DNA of 64,000 nucleotides from Oscillatoriales cyanobacterium (GTDB lineage Bacteria; Cyanobacteriota; Cyanobacteriia; Cyanobacteriales; Microcoleaceae): assembly GCA_004292955.1 (NCBI GenBank), contig RDXX01000009.1, positions 248,001-312,000 on the forward strand, written 5' to 3'. A model generated the notes under the pieces. It searched no databases and was not told where the DNA came from. It was given only the letters and a program-made list of their open reading frames with translations. Both the position numbers and the translations under genes were made by a program. Each line of letters starts with the position of its first letter. Within the stretch, counting starts at the first letter, position 1. Below are positions 16,784 to 26,294 of the stretch, one piece after another.

Positions 16784-18493
16784 TTACTGATAATTTTCCT
16801 TCACAAAAAACAGCGGCAATGCCACAACCAAGCAACCCAATAGAATGCCAAATATTCCCGTGTTTAAAATCCTTGAATTGCCCATGCCACCAGTTATCAA
16901 AAACAGCACTACTAAACTGGCAAATAAATTCTTGTTCGCAAATTCTTTGTCTTGAGAAACTTGATGTTTGACAACCATAAAACCGGATGCAACTATAAGC
17001 GCGAACCAAGAATTAAAAATGACTATTTGAGAGCCAAAGATAAACCAAACTAAAGCAAACATGAGCGAATCGAGCCAGAAATCCTGAGTTTTCAACTTCG
17101 GAAGCCAAAATTCTTGGGTAACAACTGGGGCGATTTTCTTGGCTAATTGATTGTGTTGCAGCCGCAGGAGTTTGTTTTTTAATTGAATTTTGGGATCGAT
17201 TTGCAATACTTCCTTCCACTCGGGGACGCGAGAATTGTTTACTCTTCCCAACAGCTTAATGGTTGCGACTTTATTTAACTGCAAAGTGGTGAGTCTGGTG
17301 GCAATTATTTGGGATAAGTGCGGATAGTGAACGGGATTGTCTTGGGTTCTGTTGATGACGAGATTCAGCTTTTGCTTGGCTTGACTGATTTGGATTGTAA
17401 CATTGTACGGGGCGATCGCCTCTTGTAAAGCTTGCTGAATTTCGGCTTGCTGTTCCCGACCCAAAAGCGCAGGTGTCGGGGCCAGTGCAGGCTTCGATTC
17501 TGCGCTTGTTTCCGGCGCATCCAGCACGGGCTGCGCGTCTAAATAGACCGGCTTGGGGTTCAACTGCCGGATGACTGCGGATGCTGAATTGTAGCGCCGG
17601 TTGGTGGCACTTTGGAGCATGGTGTCGAGGATGCGGCCGAAATCGTCGCTAACAGCACTCTTCAAATAATTGCGCCAAGCCCAGGAATCTTCGGCGCCCT
17701 CGAACAAGTCGAAGGGAGGAATGTGAGTCAGCAAGTGAATGCAAGTAACACCCAAACTGTAGATATCGCTAGCAAAAACTGCTTTTCCCATCAATTGTTC
17801 TGGGGCTGTATAAGCAGCGCTGCCGATAATTGTACCAGTTTGTGGCAATCCGGTTGCTGTTACTTTCTTTGCTGCACCAAAGTCTACTAAAACTATATCT
17901 TTTTGGAAAGGAGAGGGTTGATAGGAATTTTCTAAGGCGGGTAAAGGGGCGGGAGATAGGCGGCGGCGAATGATATTTTCTGGTTTGATATCGCGGTGAA
18001 TGACTTTGGATTTGTGAACGAAGTGGATTACGGGCAATAAATCGTTGAGGATTTGTCGAATTTGGGTTTCGGTGAATGCTCCTTTTTGTTCTAATTCTTG
18101 AGCTAAATTTTTGCCGTCTATAAATTCTTGTACTAAATATTGTCTTCCCTCTTGTTCAAAATGCGCGATTAATTCGGGAATTTGGGGATGTTTTCCCAAG
18201 GTTTCTAGCTGGGCTGCTTCTTGGTGGAAGAGTTGGGCGGCTTTTTCGGCTGCGGTGTTTTGCGGGAAAAATTGCTTGATGACGCACTGCCCAAAAGTCT
18301 GGGGTTTGGTTTCATCAACTGCTAGGAAAGTTCTGCCGAAGCCTCCTTGCGCGATCGGCTTTATGGTACGGTAGCGAGATGCTGATGGCGATTGTTCGTT
18401 AGTTAACAACAATTTTGAGCCGCAACTTTGGCAAAATTCTGCATCACCGGGGTTTTGCGGATTCTGACAAGTTGGGTTTAAGCAATAGGACAT
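16784..18493 (-). CDS. Zinc-ribbon Ser/Thr protein kinase with C-terminal membrane segments
   Basis: Eukaryotic-type kinase of 569 aa. An N-terminal four-Cys ribbon (CLNPTCQNP...FCQSCGSKL, residues 4-27) is followed by the kinase domain at about 40-310: glycine loop IAQGGFGRTFLAVDE, catalytic loop VIHRDIKPENI, DFG in LVDFGAAK, TAPEQ in the P+1 loop, and SDIYSLGVTCIHLLT. A linker and a basic domain follow, then about four hydrophobic segments near the C-terminus (FWLDSLMFALVWFIFGSQIVIF, WFALIVASGFMVV, LVVLFLITGG, ILLGCLVVALPLFFV). Cyanobacteria carry many such kinases; the substrate is unknown. The stop overlaps closely with the tsaB start, so the two are one operon. The gene 57533-59533 encodes a paralogue with WD40 repeats. 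Confidence 0.93.
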   Translation of the reverse strand: MSYCLNPTCQNPQNPGDAEFCQSCGSKLLLTNEQSPSASRYRTIKPIAQGGFGRTFLAVDETKPQTFGQCVIKQFFPQNTAAEKAAQLFHQEAAQLETLGKHPQIPELIAHFEQEGRQYLVQEFIDGKNLAQELEQKGAFTETQIRQILNDLLPVIHFVHKSKVIHRDIKPENIIRRRLSPAPLPALENSYQPSPFQKDIVLVDFGAAKKVTATGLPQTGTIIGSAAYTAPEQLMGKAVFASDIYSLGVTCIHLLTHIPPFDLFEGAEDSWAWRNYLKSAVSDDFGRILDTMLQSATNRRYNSASAVIRQLNPKPVYLDAQPVLDAPETSAESKPALAPTPALLGREQQAEIQQALQEAIAPYNVTIQISQAKQKLNLVINRTQDNPVHYPHLSQIIATRLTTLQLNKVATIKLLGRVNNSRVPEWKEVLQIDPKIQLKNKLLRLQHNQLAKKIAPVVTQEFWLPKLKTQDFWLDSLMFALVWFIFGSQIVIFNSWFALIVASGFMVVKHQVSQDKEFANKNLFASLVVLFLITGGMGNSRILNTGIFGILLGCLVVALPLFFVKENYQ

Positions 18494-18748
18494 TGGATTT
18501 TAGATTTTGGATTTTAGATTTTAGATTTAGGAATGGGGAATTGGGAATTGGGAATTGGGAATTGGGCATCGGGCATCGGGCATCGGGAATTGGGAATTGG
18601 AACTAAAAAATACCAACTGTTAACGAAGAGGGCGGGCACGGGGGCACTGCCCCTACCACAGGTCAAATGTCTACGGTCTACTAACAACTAATAACTAATA
18701 ACTAACAACTAACAACTGTCAACTGTCAACTGTCAACTGTCAACTGAC
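18494..18748. repeat. Low-complexity and heptamer tandem repeats
   Basis: Three simple-sequence blocks in the spacer between the kinase start and ycf34: TTTTAGATTTTGGA units (18494-18525), GGGAATT/GGGCATC heptamers (18537-18602), and ACTGTCA heptamers (about 18712-18747). They resemble STRR heptamers of filamentous cyanobacteria. Similar arrays lie at 6822-6853, 32166-32278, 47836-47880 and 60418-60450. Confidence 0.75.
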
Positions 18749-18997
18749 TCAAGTCGGTACGAGTTCGCCCGGCCGCAATTTTGCCCATTTGCCGATCTCT
18801 TGCTTAAAACTTTGACACCCGACTACATCCCATTCCATTTCTACTTCGTCTTGACGGGGGCGGATGTTGACGTTGATGGTGGGTTCTACGGGGTCGAAAT
18901 CGGGTGTTTCGGTGAGGTGGATTTGTTCGTGCTGTCCTTCTACGGCGTGGTATGTGAAGCAGCGGTCTACATAGTGGCAGTTAATACAAATACACAT
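18749..18997 (-). CDS. ycf34: Ycf34 family protein (iron-sulfur, photosynthesis-related)
   Basis: The 82 aa sequence MCICINCHYVDRCFTYHAVE... is the highly conserved start of Ycf34, a protein of cyanobacteria and algal plastids. Four cysteines (residues 2, 4, 7 and 13) match the cluster-binding set; Ycf34 of Synechocystis has been reported to bind an Fe-S cluster and to affect photosynthetic electron transport. The conserved middle (TPDFDPVEPTINVNIR) is also present. Length is normal for the family. It starts at ATG 18997 and is divergent from the nucleotidyltransferase gene 109 bp away. Confidence 0.93.
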   Translation of the reverse strand: MCICINCHYVDRCFTYHAVEGQHEQIHLTETPDFDPVEPTINVNIRPRQDEVEMEWDVVGCQSFKQEIGKWAKLRPGELVPT

Positions 18998-19105
18998 TCT
19001 TGATATCCTCTGTGCATTTCAAAAAGATTGGTGAATTTTGAGCTTTCTGTTAATCTAGCGTAGCAAGAGTTTAATTGTTTGTAAGGAAAGTAGATTTTTG
19101 TTGCG

Positions 19106-20371
19106 ATGCCGATGAATTTGCCACCTGCGTTATCTCCTGAGACTTGGCCGTTCGATTTGGAACTGCTGACACCGCCTGTTTATTTGGTGGGCGGCGCGGT
19201 GCGGGATGCGCTGCTGGGCCGCCGATCGCACTATTTTGATTTGGATTTCGTTATGTTAGCACGGGCAGTGAAAACTGCTAGAAAAATTGCCGATCGCACG
19301 AAAGGCGGATTTGTGTTGTTGGATGCGGAACGACAGATTGCGCGGGTGGTGTTTGCGGGCGGTACGGTGGATTTTGCACAGGCTTTCGGGGGGAGTCTGG
19401 AGGAGGATTTGCACCGCCGCGATTTTCGGATAAATGCGATCGCCTGCAATCCTTTTACCGGAGAAATCATCGATCCTTTGGACGGTCAAGCTGATTTGCG
19501 GTTGGGTTTGCTGCGGATGATTTCGCGATCGAATTTAGAGGACGATCCGCTGAGGTTATTAAGAGCTTACCGCCAAGCGGCACAGTTGGGTTTTGCGATC
19601 GAACCGGAAACTTTGCAGGCGATTCGGGAATTGGCGCCGTTGTTGAGTCGGGTGGCGGTGGAACGGGTGCGGACAGAATTAGGTTATTTGTTGAGCAATA
19701 ATAACGGCGTTCCTTGGATTTGTAAGGGTTGCGAAGATGGGTTGTTTTCGATTTGGTTTGAAAGCGCGATCGACCGTTTCGATATCTTGACAAAAATTGA
19801 CTCGTGTGCTGCTGAATTGGCGGCAATTTACCCGGAGTTGGAGAGAGAGTTTGGGCGATCGATTCGAGATACAATTAAAACGCCGTTGTTGGCGATCGGG
19901 AAGTTGGCTGTTTTGGCAAATTCCGACCCGACAATCGCTGAAACCGAGTTGCTGCGGTTGAAGTACAGCAATGCAGAGATTAAAAGTGCGATCGAGCTTT
20001 TGAAATATTTGCCACAACTTCAAGCACAACCGATTGCAGAAATGTCCTTACGAGAACAGTATTTCTTGTTTCGCGACGTGGGAATAGTATTTCCAATTTT
20101 AGCAGTTTTAGCCATGGCAGCGGGAATTGCGGTTGAGGAGATTGCACTGTTAATTAATCGCTATCTCGATGTCGGTGATATAGTCGCCCATCCCACACAA
20201 TTAGTGAGCGGCAATGAGTTAATGGAATCTTTGAATATTCCCAGAAGTCCACGCATCGGTCAATTGTTAATGGAGATTCAATTAGCGCGGGTGGAAGGGA
20301 GAATTGCGACTCGCGAAGATGCCCTGAAATTGGCGTCAGACTTTGTTGCGGTACAGCCAGATTTGATATAA
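19106..20371 (+). CDS. CCA tRNA nucleotidyltransferase / poly(A) polymerase family
   Basis: Class II nucleotidyltransferase of 421 aa that adds CCA, or in the split systems only CC or A, to tRNA 3' ends. It shows VYLVGGAVRDALLG (residues 24-37), the metal-binding DLDFV, DFAQAFGGSLEEDLHRRDFRINAIA (motif with RRDFxxNA), LIDPLDGQADL, and EDDPLRLLRAYRQAAQLGF (RRxR-like basic helix). The C-terminal half is helical (tRNA-binding). Whether it is the CC-adding, A-adding or full CCA-adding enzyme cannot be told from the sequence. ATG 19106, with a second in-frame ATG two codons on. Confidence 0.92.
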   Translation: MPMNLPPALSPETWPFDLELLTPPVYLVGGAVRDALLGRRSHYFDLDFVMLARAVKTARKIADRTKGGFVLLDAERQIARVVFAGGTVDFAQAFGGSLEEDLHRRDFRINAIACNPFTGEIIDPLDGQADLRLGLLRMISRSNLEDDPLRLLRAYRQAAQLGFAIEPETLQAIRELAPLLSRVAVERVRTELGYLLSNNNGVPWICKGCEDGLFSIWFESAIDRFDILTKIDSCAAELAAIYPELEREFGRSIRDTIKTPLLAIGKLAVLANSDPTIAETELLRLKYSNAEIKSAIELLKYLPQLQAQPIAEMSLREQYFLFRDVGIVFPILAVLAMAAGIAVEEIALLINRYLDVGDIVAHPTQLVSGNELMESLNIPRSPRIGQLLMEIQLARVEGRIATREDALKLASDFVAVQPDLI

Positions 20372-20411
20372 ATACAAATCCCTAAAATGTATAGCGGTTA
20401 TCAGAAAGATT

Positions 20412-20579
20412 AGGTACGTTGTTGGGCTTTAGCCCTCTGACTGCCGCATACAAAATACGACTTTGAAACCTCGTTGACTCCTAAATTCGCCTCGGCAGAT
20501 TAAAGATGAGGTATGAGGTACGTTGTTGGGCTTTAGCCCTCTGACTACCGCATACAAAATACGACTTTCAAACCTCGTT
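20412..20579 (+). repeat. 64-bp direct repeat pair with internal hairpin
   Basis: 20412-20475 and 20516-20579 are 64-bp direct copies with two mismatches; each begins AGGTACGTTGTTGGGCTTTA and contains the hairpin GGGCTTTAGCCC. The first bases match the ends of the 69-bp inverted repeats at 4094 and 51354 (AGGTACGT). Located between convergent genes. Confidence 0.8.
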
Positions 20580-20627
20580 TATCCCTGAGCCAGCCTAGTT
20601 TGTTGAGGATAAGTTTAAACCGCCGAT

Positions 20628-21752
20628 TTATCTTTGAGCTCCGTGCTGTTTGAGTAACTTAACAATCTCCGGAGTTGATGATTTGTAAGCAATACTTAAG
20701 GCAGTTGCACCATTTTTATTTCGAGCGTTCACATCTGCACCTTTTGAAAGAAATAACTTCACTAATGCAGGTTTTAATTGCGGAGAGATACCAGTATTGG
20801 ATTGCACAATTCTCATCAACAGAGTAGTATTATCGTAGGGATCTGGAGCGTTCACATCAGCACCGCGATCGATCAATAATTTTACAAGCTCAATATTTCG
20901 ACCGGAGACAGCGCTGTACAGTAAACCTGATGGTACTTGGGCTTTATTCTTGAGAAGTAATTCAATTATCTCTTGCTTCTTTTTTTCAGACTCAAACCTA
21001 TTGATTACAGAAAAAAAGGTGTTATCATTCACCTTGGCGCCTCGCTCGATCAAGGCTTTCATTGCTTGAGAATTGCCACTTTCTGCTGCGATGTTGAGTG
21101 CTGTTTGTCCAGTATCGTGACGGGGGAGATCGATCGCCTCCATGTCTGCACCGCTGGCGATTAAAAGGTCGATCGCCCCGCTACCCCGTCCAGCAGCCGC
21201 CGCGTGCAGGGGCGTTTGTCCTGATTTGTCGAAATCCCTTACATCCAATCCTTTTTGGAGAAACAACTGTACAATTGCCTGATTTGGGCCAAAAGCAGCC
21301 GCGTGTAACAGTGTTTGGTTTAAATAAGTCTTGAAATGGATATCTGCATTTTTTGCCAAGAGCTTTTCGACTGCTGCGCGATCGCCCGTGTAAGCAGCAC
21401 TAAACAGCAAAATGTTGATATTATCTATTTTCGGCAATTCCCATTCATCTAACATATCCCCAATTCTCACCCGATCGCCCTGCCAACTCACAGACACAAG
21501 TTGCACCATGTCAACACTTGTACTATTCAACTCTTTTCCAGCCGCATCCAACAGAAATACATCGCAGGGGGCATCACTTCCTCCACCGGGCATAGAAAAC
21601 AGCATCGGATATCTGAGAATCGCGATCGAATATTTGCCATCAGGACTAAATTCGGCCGTGCGAATACCCAATTTCATAATTTGTCGGGGGGCAACGGAGA
21701 GGATAATTAACAAGCCTAAAATACCAAGACAGCCAAAACGAAAGAAACGCAT
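20628..21752 (-). CDS. Ankyrin-repeat protein with N-terminal membrane anchor
   Basis: A 374 aa protein from ATG 21752 (MRFFRFGCLGILGLLIILS: one N-terminal membrane segment or uncleaved signal). Residues to about 130 form a beta-rich domain (EFSPDGKYSIAILRYPM...) like those found in other cyanobacterial sensor proteins. The rest is at least six ankyrin repeats, for example TLLHAAAFGPNQAIVQLFLQKG, TPLHAAAAGRGSGAIDLLIASG and ATALSIAYKSSTPEIVKLLKQHG. Ankyrin arrays bind proteins; no partner can be inferred. It stands alone and converges with the nucleotidyltransferase gene. Confidence 0.9.
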   Translation of the reverse strand: MRFFRFGCLGILGLLIILSVAPRQIMKLGIRTAEFSPDGKYSIAILRYPMLFSMPGGGSDAPCDVFLLDAAGKELNSTSVDMVQLVSVSWQGDRVRIGDMLDEWELPKIDNINILLFSAAYTGDRAAVEKLLAKNADIHFKTYLNQTLLHAAAFGPNQAIVQLFLQKGLDVRDFDKSGQTPLHAAAAGRGSGAIDLLIASGADMEAIDLPRHDTGQTALNIAAESGNSQAMKALIERGAKVNDNTFFSVINRFESEKKKQEIIELLLKNKAQVPSGLLYSAVSGRNIELVKLLIDRGADVNAPDPYDNTTLLMRIVQSNTGISPQLKPALVKLFLSKGADVNARNKNGATALSIAYKSSTPEIVKLLKQHGAQR

Positions 21753-22687
21753 AATTATCTTAAGGTAGCTTATGCGATCGACTATAGCAGTGCTAAATGA
21801 GTCGTAAAGTTTTTTACCCCACCCCAACCCTCCCCTTATTAAGGGGAGGGAGTAAGAAATTTACAAATGATTTAGGATTGCTATATAACTTTTAACCTAT
21901 GTCGGTCGATCGCACTTTGGGAATTAGCAAACAACGATCGCGATCGCACCTGCAAATCTTTCAGCAGCATGGTGACGCCAGATAGAGCGACTTTTGGACG
22001 ATCGGCAAAATTTACTGCAAGCTAGACTAGAGTTGTAATGGTCGTTCTCGATCGACAATTTACAACAACTCATCAAAAAACATTCATCCAGCAAAGTCCG
22101 GGAATTCCCGTTGGAGCTTGTGCTGGTTGTTCCCTTCGTGTTACTACTGAGTTACGAAACTTCCGCATATCCTCGGCGAGGAACTAAGCTTTTCCCAAGT
22201 CTGAGCAATTGCTGCATTCCTATCCGCTGTTTCCGTTAAACTTTGGTCAGGAACCCAACTCTAAAGAGATTGGGCTTGCAAGAGAAATCAAGTAAGCCAT
22301 TCTGACCAGCCTAAGTCTTCACTGACTACGTTATTTGGGTCACGACACCCTGTGGATGCGACGCCAGTCTCCTGCTCTGTCGCTAGTGGTTAAACAGTTT
22401 TAAGGTCACTGAAACAGTGCTGCTAGCCCAACAAGCCCTTATAACATTGGCGAGGCGAACATTACCCCGCAAGGGAGGCTCCACAAGAGCAAACATTATG
22501 CGTACAGGGTTGCAAGGTTTGAAACGGTAACTGTCCCGTTGAAAGTGCATTACAAAAGTACACCAAACCAAGCAACTCCAAGGCGGTAATGGCAAGAAAG
22601 ATTCAAGGCGGTTGAAACCGCCCGGGTTGTTTCCCTCTCAGGTCTAAAGACTCTGAGTTTCTCACTTACCGAATAGTTTGATGATTT
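21753..22687. ncRNA. Long non-coding region with structured sequence, possible IS605/TnpB-type remnant
   Basis: No convincing gene in 935 bp. 21820-21856 is the C/T-rich palindrome family (CCTCCCCTTATTAAGGGGAG). From about 22050 to 22620 the base composition and short stems look like structured RNA rather than decayed coding DNA. On the minus strand near 22250-22282 there is AAGCCCAATCTCTTTAGAG followed by TTGGG, a hairpin preceded by AAG, which resembles the 3' end of TnpB-associated guide RNAs. Towards the right are CAAGGCGGTTGAAACCGCC (a hairpin shared with the 54-bp repeat family) and the 42-nt leader repeat 22631-22672. The interpretation as a transposon remnant is a guess. Confidence 0.3.
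22631..22672 (+). repeat. 42-nt hairpin leader repeat, copy upstream of 2OG oxygenase
   Basis: TTCCCTCTCAGGTCTAAAGA followed by CTCTGAGTTT and CTCACTTACCGA; CTCAGGTC/GACTCTGAG forms a hairpin with loop TAAA at 22637-22657. The same 42 nt, with one or two changes, lies at 48553-48594 immediately upstream of gnd. Confidence 0.8.
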
Positions 22688-23299
22688 TTGAGCGCCTTGA
22701 AATACTACAGCCAACATCCTAACGCTTTCTCGATCGACTATCTCAACGACTTACGAGGAGCAATTCTCGCCTCACCTTACTTTGCAACCAACAACCTCAA
22801 CCGCGATTTCATCGGCACAAAAGGCTTTTCCGTGGTATTTGGGCGCGCTCAAATCGCCGAAGTCGAGCGCCGATTCCCGTTGTTCAAACCCTATCTAGAC
22901 CAAGCATTACAGCCGGAATGCAACGCTTTTTACCTCAATCCCCTGCTTCTGGGCGAAGGTTCCCGCGTCGATCCGCATATCGATCGATCTTTGCGATCGT
23001 ACTGCAAAACGGTTGAACCTCCCGCCGCCGTCAGCGTTTTGTACGTACAAGTTCCCCCAAATTTGCAAGGCGGAGAATTGATACTCCGGCGCAACAAACA
23101 GCAAGTCGGACAGATTAAGCCACAAGTCAATTCACTGATCTATTTTCAAGGAGATTTGACACACTCAGTCAACGCCGTAAAAAGTAGCGGGACTCGCTTA
23201 AGTTTGGTTTGCGAACAGTACAGTTTGAGCGCCACAGAATTACAAGATATTCCCGGATTTACAATCGAGTCTCGGGCCGCGAAAGCAAAGAATAAGTGA
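22688..23299 (+). CDS. 2OG-Fe(II) dioxygenase
   Basis: 203 aa protein with the prolyl-hydroxylase-like double-stranded beta-helix pattern: iron ligands HxD in VDPHIDRSL and a distal His in YFQGDLTHSVNAV, followed by Arg of RLSLVCEQYSL for 2-oxoglutarate. The N-terminal part (YYSQHPNAFSIDYLNDLRGAI) is typical of cyanobacterial small 2OG oxygenases. The substrate (protein residue, amino acid or metabolite) is unknown. No ATG is available: TTG at 22688 (MSALKYY) or TTG at 22697 must serve, since no Met codon occurs within the N-terminal half. The upstream ATG at 22681 is out of frame. Confidence 0.85.
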   Translation: MSALKYYSQHPNAFSIDYLNDLRGAILASPYFATNNLNRDFIGTKGFSVVFGRAQIAEVERRFPLFKPYLDQALQPECNAFYLNPLLLGEGSRVDPHIDRSLRSYCKTVEPPAAVSVLYVQVPPNLQGGELILRRNKQQVGQIKPQVNSLIYFQGDLTHSVNAVKSSGTRLSLVCEQYSLSATELQDIPGFTIESRAAKAKNK

Positions 23300-23595
23300 A
23301 GTTTATTCGATAATTGATATCTGATCCAGTGAATGAATCAAAATGCTTGTAGGGGCGGGTTAACCAACAATTTATGGCTCAAACCAACAATCTCATAAAC
23401 CCGCCCCCACCACGCGACAAAATTAGCTCGCGCGCAATTCAACGGACATGAAATGAGCTAGTAGCTAGTAGGGTGCGTCAGCTTTGAACTCTCAATTATT
23501 GACAAAATAACCCGCTGCTGACACACCCTACAACTCAAATTCTGCCGTTATGTGCGATCGGGCGATCGCCACCTTGGAAAAAAAACTAAAATTCT
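23300..23595. other. Intergenic palindromes
   Basis: Two weak long inverted repeats and no gene: GGGGCGGGTTAACC...AACCCGCCCCC (about 23351-23410) and GTAGGGTGCGTCAGC...GCTGACACACCCTAC (about 23469-23532). Both are of the dispersed type seen throughout the window. Confidence 0.6.
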
Positions 23596-23637
23596 GTAGC
23601 CTACGATACATTTATTTTCTTAATGATTGTTTACAAT
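23596..23637 (+). promoter_or_regulatory. NtcA-activated-type promoter (GTA-N8-TAC, N22, TACAAT)
   Basis: GTA (23596-23598), 8 nt, TAC (23607-23609) gives the NtcA consensus; 22 nt later TACAAT (23632-23637) matches the -10 box TAN3T. This is the textbook class II NtcA promoter architecture of cyanobacterial nitrogen-regulated genes. It points to glnN, whose ATG is about 480 nt further on, so transcription would create a long leader, or a separate small RNA lies in between. NtcA activation of glnN is known in other cyanobacteria; that this site is used is inferred. Confidence 0.65.
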
Positions 23638-24119
23638 TTCCAAGTGTAGATTGTGTACTCTCCATAATTCCCCAAAACCCTAAACAAGTGCGTTGTTTGG
23701 TGGACAGCGATTTATCGATCGTCGAACCATTAAAAACCATAAGTAGTTTTGACCAGAATTCATAGGAATTAACTCGCACAAAATTTTTGAGCTTACCAGG
23801 GTGAAAATTAGCCAGCAAATCTGTGCAGCGCCGACATCTACGATGTTGACTCAAATTAGTACAGTCTCCAGTCATCTATTTGCTTGCTAATAATCGAAAT
23901 CCAACCGCATCTATGGAACACCGGATTCTCACCAACACCGACGGCGAAGAGATTCCGCCTCGCTCCTCCAATCTTTGAGAGCCAGCCAAACAAGGCATTC
24001 TCCAAAAAGTTAGGTCAGACTAAAAATGTTGGTAAATCCAACATATTCGTCAACGGTTAGAATTGCACTAACCTATATTTTTTCACAGCTACTCGTCCTT
24101 AATTCGCATAAAAATAACC
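23638..24119 (+). other. Putative long 5' leader of glnN
   Basis: No convincing ORF. About 475 nt lie between the NtcA-type promoter and the glnN start. A short stem GGTTAG/CTAACC (24055-24073) lies near the gene. I do not see a glutamine riboswitch core. The stretch may hold a small RNA or a second promoter. Confidence 0.4.
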
Positions 24120-26294
24120 ATGAGTGGAAACGAATCGCGCATTCAAGCAATTTCTCAAATCGTCAACCGCCAAATAACTCCTGCAAAGCCTCCCAAGCGG
24201 TTAGAAGAAATGTGGGCAACAGACGTGTTTAGTCTGAGCAAAATGCAAGAAAGCCTGCCCAAAAGCATTTTTAAATCAGTCAAAAATACCATTCAAACAG
24301 GTACAACACTCGATCCTTCCGTAGCCGATGTAGTTGCAGTAGCAATGAAAGATTGGGCTATTTCCAAAGGAGCCCTCTACTACGCCCACGTATTCTATCC
24401 ACTAACAAATAGCACCGCCGAAAAACACGACGGTTTCATCTCCGTCCAAAGCGACGGCTCCGTCATCTCAGAATTTGCAGGTAAACTGCTAGTACAAGGC
24501 GAACCCGACGGTTCATCCTTCCCCAACGGTGGCATTCGCTCCACCGCAGCAGCTCGCGGATACACAGCCTGGGATGTCACCAGCCCCGCCTATGTCATGG
24601 AAACAGACAACGGCATGACATTGTGCATTCCCACTGTTTTCATCTCCTGGACAGGTGAAGCCCTAGACAAGAAAACCCCGCTTTTGCGCTCCATTGCTGC
24701 CATGAACAAAGCAGCAACCAGAGTCTTAAAACTGCTAGGAAATACCGAAGTCGCTCCCGTAAATTCCAGTTGCGGTGCCGAGCAAGAATACTTCCTGATC
24801 GATTCCAACTTCGCCAACAGCCGCCCCGATTTGTTATTAGCAGGTCGCACCCTGTTTGGCAAGCCTCCTGCCAAAGGTCAGCAATTTGACGACCACTATT
24901 TTGGAGCAATTCCAGAGCGCGTTCAAGTCTTCATGCAAGAAGTAGAAGAAAGAATGTACCGCCTGGGAATTCCTGCCAAAACTCGCCACAACGAAGTAGC
25001 ACCAGGTCAGTTTGAAATTGCACCCTTTTTTGAAGCAGCAAACGTCGCCAGCGACCACCAACAATTAACCATGACAATTCTCCGCAACACCGCGAAGAAA
25101 CATGGTTTTATGTGCTTGCTGCACGAGAAGCCTTTCGCAGGAATCAACGGTTCCGGCAAACACGTCAACTGGTCAGTCGGTAACGCCACCCAAGGCAACT
25201 TATTAGATCCAGGCGATACACCACACTCCAACATACAGTTCCTAGTTTTCTGCGGCGCTGTAATTCGCGGCGTTCACAAATACGGCCCCTTGTTGCGCGC
25301 CGTAGTTGCAACTGCTAGCAACGACCACCGCTTGGGCGCCAATGAAGCTCCGCCAGCAATTATCTCTGTCTATTTGGGATCCCAATTAGAAGATATCTTC
25401 GATCAAATTAGCAAGGGGGGTATTAAGGATTCCCAAGGTCGCGGAATCATGAATTTAGGCGTAGAAACACTGCCTGTTTTCGTCAAAGATGCCGGCGACA
25501 GAAACCGGACTTCGCCCTTTGCCTTTACTGGAAACCGCTTTGAATTCCGCGCAGTAGGTTCGGGTCAATCTGTTTCCGGCCCGCTGGTCGCGATGAATAC
25601 AATTCTCGCAGATTCTTTGGACTGGGTTGCTAACAAATTAGAAAGCGCTTTGACCAACGGAACTGACTTGAATGCTGCCATCCAAACACTCTTGAAAGAA
25701 GTGATGGACGAGCACGGCGCTGTGGTATTTGGCGGCAACGGCTATTCTGAAGAATGGCACAAAATGGCCGTTGAAGAACGCGGTTTAGCTAACTTGCGGA
25801 CTACCGCTGATGCTTTGCCCGTATTGAAGGCAGAATACATTGAGGACTTGTTTGAAAAGACAGGTGTTCTCACTCCGGTTGAATTGGAAAGCCGTTTTGA
25901 TGTGTATGCAGAGCAGTATATACTGGCTATTGAAGTCGAAGCAAAACTGGTCGGCAGCATTTCCAAAACAATGATTTATCCGGCAGCGGTGAGATATTTG
26001 TCGGATCTTTCTAACACAATTGCTGGCTTGAAAGAGATTGGCATTGAATTAGAAAAGGCAACTGCTCAACAAGTCGCGACGCTGGTTAAGTCGATGATGG
26101 ATACTGCGAGCAAGTTGAGTGATGCTTTGAGCAAGCACGATTTTGCTACAACTGAAGAGCATATGCAGTATGCTTCGCAAACCATTCGTCCTTTGATGGA
26201 TGAGGTTCGTCAGTATGCTGATGCTTTGGAAGCTGAAGTGGCTGATGATTTGTGGCCGCTTCCTACTTATCAAGAAATGCTGTTTGTTAAGTAA
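24120..26294 (+). CDS. glnN: Glutamine synthetase type III
   Basis: ATP-dependent amidation of glutamate to glutamine; the 724 aa length is that of the GSIII (GlnN) class, much longer than GSI. Characteristic pieces are [34 protein letters not shown] (Glu metal ligands), [39 protein letters not shown] (His and Asn of the active site), [13 protein letters not shown], and [21 protein letters not shown]. The C-terminal helical extension (from about residue 590) is specific to the class. In cyanobacteria GlnN is induced by nitrogen starvation through NtcA and acts together with, or instead of, GlnA; the site at 23596 fits this. Start ATG 24120 gives MSGNESRIQ, the common N-terminus. Confidence 0.97.
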   Translation: MSGNESRIQAISQIVNRQITPAKPPKRLEEMWATDVFSLSKMQESLPKSIFKSVKNTIQTGTTLDPSVADVVAVAMKDWAISKGALYYAHVFYPLTNSTAEKHDGFISVQSDGSVISEFAGKLLVQGEPDGSSFPNGGIRSTAAARGYTAWDVTSPAYVMETDNGMTLCIPTVFISWTGEALDKKTPLLRSIAAMNKAATRVLKLLGNTEVAPVNSSCGAEQEYFLIDSNFANSRPDLLLAGRTLFGKPPAKGQQFDDHYFGAIPERVQVFMQEVEERMYRLGIPAKTRHNEVAPGQFEIAPFFEAANVASDHQQLTMTILRNTAKKHGFMCLLHEKPFAGINGSGKHVNWSVGNATQGNLLDPGDTPHSNIQFLVFCGAVIRGVHKYGPLLRAVVATASNDHRLGANEAPPAIISVYLGSQLEDIFDQISKGGIKDSQGRGIMNLGVETLPVFVKDAGDRNRTSPFAFTGNRFEFRAVGSGQSVSGPLVAMNTILADSLDWVANKLESALTNGTDLNAAIQTLLKEVMDEHGAVVFGGNGYSEEWHKMAVEERGLANLRTTADALPVLKAEYIEDLFEKTGVLTPVELESRFDVYAEQYILAIEVEAKLVGSISKTMIYPAAVRYLSDLSNTIAGLKEIGIELEKATAQQVATLVKSMMDTASKLSDALSKHDFATTEEHMQYASQTIRPLMDEVRQYADALEAEVADDLWPLPTYQEMLFVK

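Noticed and set aside
16782..17009. N-terminal extension of TsaB
   Set aside because: It would overlap the kinase gene by 228 bp and the extra residues are not TsaB-like; GTG 16781 fits the family start.
22050..22640. tmRNA, RNase P RNA or 6S RNA
   Set aside because: None of the conserved landmarks of these RNAs that I could look for (for example the tRNA-like end of tmRNA) is present.
23638..24119. Glutamine riboswitch ahead of glnN
   Set aside because: I could not find the conserved core of the glnA-type glutamine riboswitch in this leader.
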